In this document: piece after piece, positions 15,460 through 21,396 of the stretch
Position numbering within the stretch: position 1 is the stretch's first letter
Layout: every line of letters begins with the position of its first letter
Notes under the pieces: model-generated
Databases searched by the model: none
The model's input: the letters and a program-made list of their open reading frames with translations, nothing else
Told to the model about the DNA's origin: nothing
Position numbers and translations under genes: made by a program
Assembly: GCA_964485345.1 (NCBI GenBank)
Contig: CAZAJB010000030.1
Span: 1-24,320 of the forward strand
DNA length: 24,320 bases
Source: UBA5420 sp964485345
GTDB taxonomy: Bacteria; Bacillota; Limnochordia; Darwinibacteriales; Darwinibacteriaceae
Direction of reading: 5' to 3'

Positions 15460-15969
15460 TTAGAAGATTGGGACGCCAGGAACGTTGTTATAGCGAAAGG
15501 CGTTCTGCCCATGCACAAAGGGCGGTTCTGCTCCGTCCTCGATCACGAGTATATAGGAGCCATCATTATCATTACCCAGGATCCAGCGTAGCGATTCATC
15601 GGGAATAGCTTCCGGTTCTTCCCAGGTTAAGCCACCATCTTTTGTCTCTTGGGCTGTCCTTTCGACAAAGCTGATGACATCGCCTTCGACTTCGTATTTT
15701 CCCATGACATAGATGTTATCAAAGAAGGCGGAAATTGCCACATGCGTTCCGTCAAAGTTGAAGATCATAATGTATCCCATACCAGGCCCAACGCCTTCAT
15801 ATCTGTTGGTATCGGCATTAAAGGCCACACTAGACCATGTACCCGCCATCCAGGCTCCGTAAGGCATTTCTTGCCACTCCACAGTTTCGGTTTCAGCCAT
15901 TGCTATACTGCTGGTTAGCAATAGCAGGGCTAAGAATAGAAGAACCATACTGTAGCGCCGTTGTCTCAC
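15460..15969 (-). CDS. Small secreted protein of unknown function
   Basis: This is a 169-residue protein. I place the start at GTG 15969, preceded by GGAGGG and six As; a frame 16 codons longer would bury the signal peptide. Residues 1-24 are a Sec signal with probable cleavage after AMA. There is no lipobox. The mature part is acidic and rich in aromatic residues and glycine, with alternating beta-like stretches (GTWSSVAFN, MIFNFDGTHVAISAFF, YILVIEDG). It contains no cysteine. The pattern of short strands after GTW is reminiscent of lipocalin-like or other beta-barrel domains, but I do not recognise a family. Its own promoter region is probably inside or next to the assembly gap at 16045. 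Confidence 0.75.
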   Translation of the reverse strand: MRQRRYSMVLLFLALLLLTSSIAMAETETVEWQEMPYGAWMAGTWSSVAFNADTNRYEGVGPGMGYIMIFNFDGTHVAISAFFDNIYVMGKYEVEGDVISFVERTAQETKDGGLTWEEPEAIPDESLRWILGNDNDGSYILVIEDGAEPPFVHGQNAFRYNNVPGVPIF

Positions 15970-16017
15970 TTTTTTCCCTCCAATTGGCTCGTATTCTTCC
16001 TGAATCCATGCGATCAA

Positions 16018-16044
16018 GATCCATATCAGGATTCATATTAGGAT
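16018..16044. repeat. 12-bp tandem repeat running into the assembly gap
   Basis: GATCCATATCAG (16018-16029) is followed by GATTCATATTAG (16030-16041) and GAT (16042-16044), after which the sequence becomes N. The two full units differ at two positions. The repeat reaching the gap edge suggests the gap itself may be an unresolved tandem array. Confidence 0.55.
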
Positions 16045-16144
16045 NNNNNNNNNNNNNNNNNNNNNNNNNNNNNNNNNNNNNNNNNNNNNNNNNNNNNNNN
16101 NNNNNNNNNNNNNNNNNNNNNNNNNNNNNNNNNNNNNNNNNNNN
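16045..16144. other. Assembly gap of 100 N
   Basis: Exactly 100 Ns, a conventional placeholder for a gap of unknown length. It lies between the small secreted protein gene and the ankyrin gene; no gene visibly enters it from either side. Bases 16145-16222 after it show no gene. Confidence 0.95.
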
Positions 16145-16222
16145 GAAAGCTTCGCCAAACCTTTCGACATTCTATCCTGTTTTTTGCAGAAAACGAGGCG
16201 AACGCTAGAGTTGGAGGGGTAG

Positions 16223-16269
16223 TTCGATATTCGTCAAATTGCGCGCAATTGCGCGGGGGCCAGGCCCCT
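16223..16269 (-). repeat. Palindromic dispersed repeat, copy A
   Basis: This is a 47-base element aligning without gaps to copies at 17129 and 20254. Conserved blocks are CGA.ATTCG, AATTG-N4-CAATT (a hairpin) and CC.GGCCCC. It is identical at 35 of 47 positions to copy B. It abuts the stop codon of the ankyrin-repeat gene (16270), so on the minus strand it forms the immediate 3' untranslated region. Confidence 0.7.
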
Positions 16270-17046
16270 TTAGTACTGAGCTTCCTCGAGGAGCCAATAG
16301 ACGTCGCTCTCAAGAATACTGGGATTGTACTCAGCATAATTAAAGGCGTTCAAGCCACTATCGGACACGGCAGAGCCATCGGCACCTAGGTCTAGGAGTC
16401 TCCGGGCCACCTCCGGATTGGTATTGTAAAGGACCGTATAGATCAGTGAAGAGTATCCGTAAGGGTCGACCTCATTTACGTTAGCTCCAGCTTCTACTAG
16501 AGCGCCAATGATGTCTGGATTGGTTGTGTACATGGCGGCCAGCATCAGTGGCGTCCAGCCTTCCAACTCAGTCTCGTTGACGTCAGCCCCAGCTTCCACA
16601 AGGACTTTGATTACCTCAGGATTGCTGTTTTGTCGCGCCGCAAACATCAATGGCGTGTAACTATCTCGATCCTTGGTGCTGACATCTGCTCCCGCTTCGA
16701 TCAAGATGCGGAGCACCTCAGGATTTTCTTCCCTTTCTGCAGCATACATCAGGGGTGTAAGATTGTTTTTGTCGCCAGTGTTTACATCGGCTCCCGCATC
16801 CACCAAAATTCGTACCACCTCGGGATTTGTGTTGTATTTCAGGGCAATGAAAAGTGGAGTCCAGTTCGAACCATGGTTTGCATTCACATCTGCGCCTTGG
16901 GCTAGGAGAGCCTTAACCCTATCTACATCGCCTTTCTCAATAACGTCGGATAGGTTGTTGGCATACCCCACCGCTGTGAAGGCCAATAGAACAAGTGAAA
17001 CGAGACATGCAAGAGTGGCAAATCGCTTTTTCGTCATTTTTTTCAC
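16270..17046 (-). CDS. Exported ankyrin-repeat protein
   Basis: This is a 258-residue protein with a Sec signal peptide (about 5-29, cleavage near VGYA). About six ankyrin repeats follow, each with the TPL-x-x-A ... NPEVVRILVDAGADVN pattern, at roughly 33-residue spacing from 30 to 235. A short C-terminal capping helix ends in EEAQY. Exported ankyrin proteins mediate protein-protein contacts; in some bacteria they support periplasmic antioxidant enzymes. It may act with the exported MsrAB nearby, but that is only positional. The start is either GTG 17046 or ATG 17037. AGGAAAGG lies 9 bases before the ATG and almost abuts the GTG, so the ATG is at least as plausible. The repeat copy A begins right at its stop. 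Confidence 0.88.
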   Translation of the reverse strand: MKKMTKKRFATLACLVSLVLLAFTAVGYANNLSDVIEKGDVDRVKALLAQGADVNANHGSNWTPLFIALKYNTNPEVVRILVDAGADVNTGDKNNLTPLMYAAEREENPEVLRILIEAGADVSTKDRDSYTPLMFAARQNSNPEVIKVLVEAGADVNETELEGWTPLMLAAMYTTNPDIIGALVEAGANVNEVDPYGYSSLIYTVLYNTNPEVARRLLDLGADGSAVSDSGLNAFNYAEYNPSILESDVYWLLEEAQY

Positions 17047-17128
17047 CCTTTCCTAAAGATCCCAATTCGGCATTTGCGTTCAATGTCCTGCGTGGTCAGG
17101 CGCGCACTCCGTAAAGCAATACCTTCGG

Positions 17129-17175
17129 TACGAAATTCGTTCAATTGACTACAATTGATCGAGGTCCAGGCCCCT
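17129..17175 (-). repeat. Palindromic dispersed repeat, copy B, overlapping the end of nrdG
   Basis: This is a 47-base element identical to copy C at 37 of 47 positions and to copy A at 35 of 47. Bases 17149-17175 lie within the nrdG reading frame, so the repeat encodes the final residues (about GLDLDQL) and the TAG stop. The AATTG-N4-CAATT hairpin is preserved. Confidence 0.7.
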
Positions 17176-17754
17176 AACCGTGCTAAGCAGGCGGTTCCCT
17201 TGTGGGGACAGGGCGACCAGGCGCTGGTTTGAACTCCCGACGAATGGAGTTTCTAAGGAGCGCTGCTCTTGAACGAAGGGACCATCGATGAGCAGATCCG
17301 TTTCCTGTAGCAGGGACGAGATACCATCATCGTCCTTGGCGAGCACTTCGAGCCGTTCGAGGCGATAACCAGTGTAGGTGACTACATCGCCGCCGCGCTC
17401 GTGAACGACTCTAGCGATTTTCGCTAAGGGTCCCCCTTGGAGGAAGGGTTCTCCCCCAGAGAACGTCATGCCCTGGCTTGCCGGATGTTTTGCGTAGAGG
17501 GAGATGATCTGCTCAAGGGAATAGATGGTGCCTCCTCCCAGCAAATGCGTTTGGGGATTATGGCAGCCGGGACAGCGATGGGGGCAGCCCTGCGTAAACA
17601 AGACAAAACGCATGCCAGGTCCGTCCACAATCGATTCTTCAACAAGGGAAGCCAGGCGAACTTGCTCGCCTGGCCCTGCAAAATCCTGTTTTTGCTCTCG
17701 AACTCGAGATTGTTTGCGGAGTACCCGCTCTTTGCGTTCCCAATAATCAAGCAT
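17149..17754 (-). CDS. nrdG: Anaerobic ribonucleoside-triphosphate reductase activating protein (radical SAM)
   Basis: This is a 201-residue activase that makes the glycyl radical on NrdD using S-adenosylmethionine and a [4Fe-4S] cluster. The cluster motif CPHRCPGC (C57, C61, C64) and the SAM-binding SGGEP (99-103) are intact. The catalytic domain begins at VRLASLVEESIVDGPGMR. The first 31 residues are a basic extension not typical of NrdG. ATG 17754 overlaps the nrdD stop by 8 bases, with GGGGAAAGAG upstream, so translation is coupled. A perfect 9-bp inverted repeat (17651-17659 with 17666-17674) lies at the junction of extension and domain. The last residues come from repeat copy B. Confidence 0.93.
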   Translation of the reverse strand: MLDYWERKERVLRKQSRVREQKQDFAGPGEQVRLASLVEESIVDGPGMRFVLFTQGCPHRCPGCHNPQTHLLGGGTIYSLEQIISLYAKHPASQGMTFSGGEPFLQGGPLAKIARVVHERGGDVVTYTGYRLERLEVLAKDDDGISSLLQETDLLIDGPFVQEQRSLETPFVGSSNQRLVALSPQGNRLLSTVRGLDLDQL

Positions 17755-20056
17755 GTTTTACTCTTTCCCCTACCTCGGCCTTCTTGGCATCATTGAAGCG
17801 ATCTAAGGTGCCCACCAGGTAACCGGTGATCCTGCGGATGCGCTCGAAAGGTTCTTGTCGACTTTCCTTTCTGCCGCAGCGCGGGCAGACCGTTCCGATT
17901 ACACCGATGTAGCCGCATTCCGGGTCGCGATCTAAAGGATGATTAATGGATCCATAGCCTATTCCGACATTCTTCATGTGCAGAATCAGATCCTCGAAGA
18001 CGGAAAGATTCAAGCTTGGATCCCCATCTAGTTCAATATACGTGATATGTCCTGCATTCGTGAGGGCATGATAGGGCGCCTCAAGTTCGATTTTTCGCCG
18101 GGCCGCAACCTTGTAATAGACTGGAATATGGAAGGAGTTTGTATAGTACTCGTGATTCGTTATGTTTTCCATAGCTCCGTAGCGGTCTTGATCCATCTTG
18201 ACAAAACGGCCTGACAACCCCTCTGCAGGCGTAGCCAAAAGCGTATAATTCAGTTGCTCTTCCCGAGCTCGTTCATCGCATTTCTTCCGCATATAACCTA
18301 CGATCTGCAAACCAAGCTCTTGGCTCTCGGCGCTCTCGGCGTGGTTCTTTCCGGTTAGTGCTACAAGGGTTTCGGCCAGGCCAATAAAGCCTACAGAGAG
18401 CGTTCCGTGCCTGAGGACCCGTTCGATTTCTTCATTTCTATCTAGGCTGTCCGACTCAAGCCAAATACCCTGCCCCATCAAGAATGGGTAGTTCAGAACG
18501 AGCTTACGCTTTTGAATCTCGAAACGGTGCCGAAGTTGGCGAAAGACAAGATCCATCCTCTTGTCCAGGAGGGCAAAGAATTTCTCCAGGGATCCCCGAG
18601 CTTCTATGCCGAGACGGGGCAGGTTAATGGAAGTAAAGCTCAGATTTCCGCGGCCCTTCGTGACTTCCTGCTTGGGATCGTAGACATTCCCCATGACCCT
18701 CGTGCGGCATCCCATATAGGCAACTTCGCTGTTATCGTCACCGGCGCGATAATACTGCAGGTTAAAGGGGGCATCCAAAAAGCTAAAATTGGGGAAGAGG
18801 CGTTTGGCCGAGACCCGGATCGCTTGCTGGAAAAGATCGTAGTTCGCCTCGCCGGCTTTGCTGTTGATTCCATCTTTGACTTTAAAGATCTGTACCGGAA
18901 AAATCGCTGTTTCGCCGTTGCCAAGACCGTCTTCTGTTGCACGGAGTAGCTCTCGCATCACAAGGCGAGCGGCATGGGAGGTACCCGTTCCGTAGTTGAT
19001 GGAGGTAAAGGGTACCTGGGCACCTGCTCTAGAGTGCATCGTGTTCAGATTATGAATGAATGATTGCATTGCCTGATATGTAGATCGTTCGACACGCTTT
19101 TGCACAAGCGTGAGGAGTATGCGTTCCCTAGCTGACGATTCTTCAGCTTGATCTTTGTCATCCTTGTTATCTTTGTCATCTTTGCTCAAGATATCAACGA
19201 ACTTTTCGTAGTCCAGTGCCGCGAGACGTTCGATCGTCTCCTCATCGAGGGCACTTCCGGCAAGCAGCTTGCTTTCCTCAATCAGGTCCCTAAGATGCTT
19301 ACGGAAGGTTTTCTGGATCCCTTCCGCCATGACGTTGTCAAAGTTGGGAATGGACTGACCGCCGTGCATCTCGTTTTGATTGGCCTGTAGGGCGATGCAA
19401 GCGAGGGCGGCATAGCTTTCAATACTCTGTGGTTCACGGAGGAAACCATGGCCCGTGGAAAAGCCGTTCTTGAATAAGCTCTGCAGATCAATCTGGCAAC
19501 AAGTTTCGGTTAGCAAGTAAAAGTCCTTATCATGGATGTGGATGTCGCCTTCAGCATGAGCCTTTACCATATCATCGGGCAGAACATAGTGGTCAATAAA
19601 GGACTTAGACGCCTCAGAACCATACTTCAGCATCATACCCATGGCTGTGTTTCCATCGATATTTGCATTCTCGCGTTTCATATCCGTGGCAGAGGCTTCG
19701 GTAAAAGATATTCGCTTGAAGGTCTCCATAAGGGAACTTTTCTGTTCACGCACTTTGGCGCGCTCCGACCGATACAGAATATAGACTTTAGCCGTTTGAG
19801 AACTACCGTTTTCCATTAGGGTAAGCTCGACAATGTCCTGAATATCTTCTACACCGGGATTTGAGTTGACATCAAGGTTTGCGACCACCTCTGCCGTAAG
19901 GCGATCGAGGTCTTCGTCGGATAGGGTTTCACTGGGAACATTTGCATTCGCCTTGGCGATGGCTTGTCTGATCTTGAAGTAGTCAAATGGTACTAAGGTG
20001 CCATCTCGCTTCACAATTTGCTTTGGACTCTCAACGATAGCGGTGTACATTTTCAT
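17747..20056 (-). CDS. nrdD: Class III anaerobic ribonucleoside-triphosphate reductase
   Basis: This is a 769-residue oxygen-sensitive enzyme that makes deoxyribonucleotides during anaerobic growth. An N-terminal ATP-cone (KQIVKRDGTLVPFDYFKIRQ, about 12-31, extending to about 100) gives allosteric control. The catalytic barrel has MHSRAGAQVPFTSINYGTG (340-358) and cysteine C450 in YMGCRTRV. The C-terminus has the zinc-site cysteines C714, C724 and C727 and the glycyl-radical motif RRITGYL (G745). I chose ATG 20056, with AAAGGGAGC upstream, over a start 8 codons earlier. A lysine/aspartate-rich insert at about 292-307 is encoded by an 18-bp tandem duplication. Translation is coupled to nrdG. 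Control is probably by NrdR (boxes at 20174 and 20206). Confidence 0.96.
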   Translation of the reverse strand: MKMYTAIVESPKQIVKRDGTLVPFDYFKIRQAIAKANANVPSETLSDEDLDRLTAEVVANLDVNSNPGVEDIQDIVELTLMENGSSQTAKVYILYRSERAKVREQKSSLMETFKRISFTEASATDMKRENANIDGNTAMGMMLKYGSEASKSFIDHYVLPDDMVKAHAEGDIHIHDKDFYLLTETCCQIDLQSLFKNGFSTGHGFLREPQSIESYAALACIALQANQNEMHGGQSIPNFDNVMAEGIQKTFRKHLRDLIEESKLLAGSALDEETIERLAALDYEKFVDILSKDDKDNKDDKDQAEESSARERILLTLVQKRVERSTYQAMQSFIHNLNTMHSRAGAQVPFTSINYGTGTSHAARLVMRELLRATEDGLGNGETAIFPVQIFKVKDGINSKAGEANYDLFQQAIRVSAKRLFPNFSFLDAPFNLQYYRAGDDNSEVAYMGCRTRVMGNVYDPKQEVTKGRGNLSFTSINLPRLGIEARGSLEKFFALLDKRMDLVFRQLRHRFEIQKRKLVLNYPFLMGQGIWLESDSLDRNEEIERVLRHGTLSVGFIGLAETLVALTGKNHAESAESQELGLQIVGYMRKKCDERAREEQLNYTLLATPAEGLSGRFVKMDQDRYGAMENITNHEYYTNSFHIPVYYKVAARRKIELEAPYHALTNAGHITYIELDGDPSLNLSVFEDLILHMKNVGIGYGSINHPLDRDPECGYIGVIGTVCPRCGRKESRQEPFERIRRITGYLVGTLDRFNDAKKAEVGERVKHA
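19151..19186 (-). repeat. 18-bp tandem duplication within nrdD
   Basis: Two 18-base units (19151-19168 and 19169-19186) are identical at 16 of 18 positions. On the coding strand they encode two KDDKD-containing hexapeptides in a charged, probably disordered loop of NrdD. The duplication keeps the frame, so the enzyme should tolerate it. Confidence 0.75.
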
Positions 20057-20089
20057 AAAAAAGCTCCCTTTCGCAGACAAAAAGAGAGA

Positions 20090-20112
20090 CGAGGAGTCTT
20101 CCTCGCAGACTC
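20090..20112 (-). promoter_or_regulatory. Two mutually exclusive hairpins in the nrdD leader
   Basis: CGAGGA (20090-20095) can pair with TCCTCG (20100-20105). Alternatively GAGTCT (20094-20099) can pair with AGACTC (20107-20112). The two stems share bases and cannot form together. On the minus strand the first stem is followed by a pyrimidine tract ending in five Ts, resembling a weak terminator about 35 bases before the nrdD start. This hints at attenuation but is unproven. Confidence 0.35.
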
Positions 20113-20173
20113 ATCCCCTTGTCATTCTCCGTCACACGGGCATCTTCTACTTAGTTCGCAAGAAAGCCGATAA

Positions 20174-20189
20174 ACACTACATGTTGTAT
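20174..20189 (-). promoter_or_regulatory. NrdR box, proximal to nrdD
   Basis: ACACTACATGTTGTAT matches the published 16-bp NrdR box pattern (ACACWATATATWGTGT) at 13 of 16 positions. It lies just downstream of the predicted nrdD transcription start. NrdR represses ribonucleotide reductase genes when nucleotides are plentiful. Confidence 0.65.
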
Positions 20190-20200
20190 TTATATTGTTC

Positions 20201-20229
20201 ATTGTATCGCACATGTTGCGCTTAATCAA
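20201..20229 (-). promoter_or_regulatory. Promoter of nrdD-nrdG
   Basis: On the minus strand TTGATT (20229-20224), a 17-base spacer and TACAAT (20206-20201) form a good sigma-A promoter, matching 4 of 6 and 5 of 6. Transcription would start near 20194, giving a leader of about 140 bases. The spacer is covered by the distal NrdR-like box. Confidence 0.7.
20206..20221 (-). promoter_or_regulatory. Second, degenerate NrdR-like box
   Basis: This 16-mer shares the central ACATGTTG with the proximal box, and the shared cores start exactly 32 bp apart (20179 and 20211), about three helical turns. That is the spacing known for paired NrdR boxes. Its own match to consensus is weak (about half of positions). 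It lies between -35 and -10 of the nrdD promoter, ideal for repression. Confidence 0.5.
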
Positions 20230-20253
20230 TAGGAAATTGCCGTAGTTTTCCTG

Positions 20254-20319
20254 TACGAAATTCGCTAAATTGACTGCAATTGTGTGGGTTCCTGGCCCCC
20301 ACACAATTCTACGAATTTT
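20254..20319. repeat. Palindromic dispersed repeat, copy C (fullest copy)
   Basis: The first 47 bases align without gaps to copies A and B. This copy continues into a second arm: AATTGTGTGGG (20277-20287) pairs with CCCACACAATT (20298-20308), and ACGAAATTCG (20255-20264) has an inverted counterpart near 20310-20319. It is thus a two-layered palindrome of about 65 bases in the intergenic region between nrdD and the receiver gene. Confidence 0.7.
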
Positions 20320-20376
20320 TGTGCAGGCAACATCGAGCCTTCGTCGAAATCCCTTATTAAGGAAAGGGTGGACGCA

Positions 20377-20727
20377 ATGATTCTTGTTATCGATGACAAT
20401 CAAGACTTGGCCAATCTCTTCTGTGAGTACCTGATTTACCAAGACTATAACGCAACAGCCGCCTACAGCGGTGAACAAGGTATAGCCATCGCTAAGGAAC
20501 GAGAGCCGAAGGTGATTCTTTGCGATATAGCCATGGCAGGGATGGATGGTTATGAAGTCGCTCGCTGCATTCGCCGTGATGACTCTCTCAAACACATTCA
20601 ACTGATTGCGCTTTCGGGATTTTCCAGCCAGCATGATGTGCAGCGTTCTCTAGAAGCGGGATTCGATAGGCATCTAAGCAAACCCGTTGACTTGGGGGAA
20701 ATGAAGAAGATGCTTGACGGCTGCTGA
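20377..20727 (+). CDS. Stand-alone receiver-domain response regulator (CheY/Spo0F-like)
   Basis: This is a 116-residue single REC domain with no output domain. The start is ATG 20377 with AAGGAAAGGG upstream; a longer frame from 20284 runs through the repeat element and is not believable. Acidic pocket residues are in VIDDNQ, the phospho-acceptor aspartate is in ILCDIAM, followed by GMDGYEV, the conserved serine in ALSGFS and the lysine in SKPVD. All catalytic positions are present. Such proteins shuttle phosphate in relays or bind a target when phosphorylated. No kinase is adjacent. The orphan PAS kinase at 1910 is a conceivable but unsupported partner. A terminator follows at once, so it is monocistronic. 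Confidence 0.9.
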   Translation: MILVIDDNQDLANLFCEYLIYQDYNATAAYSGEQGIAIAKEREPKVILCDIAMAGMDGYEVARCIRRDDSLKHIQLIALSGFSSQHDVQRSLEAGFDRHLSKPVDLGEMKKMLDGC

Positions 20728-20754
20728 GCCTGGAGGGAGAAACAAGAATGCTCT

Positions 20755-20784
20755 CCACGCTATGCCATGGCGTGGTGCTTTTTT
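20755..20784 (+). terminator. Rho-independent terminator of the receiver gene
   Basis: CCACGC (20755-20760) pairs with GCGTGG (20770-20775), with extra pairing possible within the loop. It is followed by TGC and a run of six Ts at 20779-20784. It is about 28 bases past the stop. Confidence 0.85.
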
Positions 20785-20834
20785 GCTGTACATTCTAGAC
20801 TCTTCCTAAAAAGAAGGTCAAGGGGGCGCCGATT

Positions 20835-21347
20835 ATGACATCAAACTTTATACCTGACTCATCGCAGTATCATTATATTAAACTTTGGCTTCGTTCCACG
20901 CCTGGGCCCTTGATCCTTCCGGTGGCTGAGGCTGCCTGGAGGCGCCTTGGGCGGTCCTTTCGGGGGAAAAAAGGAGGCTTCTTCATTTGTGCCACCAGGG
21001 ATGGAAGAACCTTAGCCCTCAACTTGGACTACGTTCACCTGGCCCAAGTCTGGATTGAGGAAGAGCAAGAATCCCTTGCTGGTCACACTGGCCCGCAGGC
21101 AAGGCTGTCCTTCTTTGATGGGAGTTGGGCATCATTTGAGGCAGGCGACCCAGTAGAGCTAGCGAGGATCTTTACCAGCCTAAAAGTTGGTCCAGAAGAC
21201 CCAACCCTCAGCTTCACCGATGGCCATGGAAAGCTCGTTATCTTTGACACTGGTGCACTCATTCTCCTTGAAATAGCCACGACGTATGTTGAAGAAGGCT
21301 ATAAACAGATCTACATACAGGAGCGGGGAACCCTTCCGCCAAAATAG
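20835..21347 (+). CDS. Hypothetical protein, unknown family
   Basis: This is a 170-residue soluble protein starting at ATG 20835, with AAGGGGGCG upstream. It has no signal peptide, no membrane segment and only one cysteine. It is rich in beta-prone stretches. Two regions resemble each other loosely (GRTLALNLDYVHLAQVWIEE, about 57-76, and GKLVIFDTGALILLEIATTY, about 131-150), which might reflect an internal duplication. I do not recognise it. It lies 49 bases upstream of the DUF2779 nuclease gene on the same strand with no terminator between, so the two may be co-transcribed. Confidence 0.65.
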   Translation: MTSNFIPDSSQYHYIKLWLRSTPGPLILPVAEAAWRRLGRSFRGKKGGFFICATRDGRTLALNLDYVHLAQVWIEEEQESLAGHTGPQARLSFFDGSWASFEAGDPVELARIFTSLKVGPEDPTLSFTDGHGKLVIFDTGALILLEIATTYVEEGYKQIYIQERGTLPPK

Positions 21348-21396
21348 TCTGGCAGGGGAGAATGTTTCCGAAGCCTTTAAGCAGGAGGTCCTTGAT

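Noticed and set aside
16300..16950. Repeat-like periodic DNA suggesting a CRISPR or satellite array
   Set aside because: The roughly 99-base periodicity is that of ankyrin-repeat codons in one intact reading frame. There are no spacers or palindromic direct repeats.
18512..18949. Open frame of 145 codons on the plus strand inside nrdD
   Set aside because: It is antisense to a well conserved catalytic region, has no family similarity and no ribosome binding site, and arises from the codon bias of nrdD.
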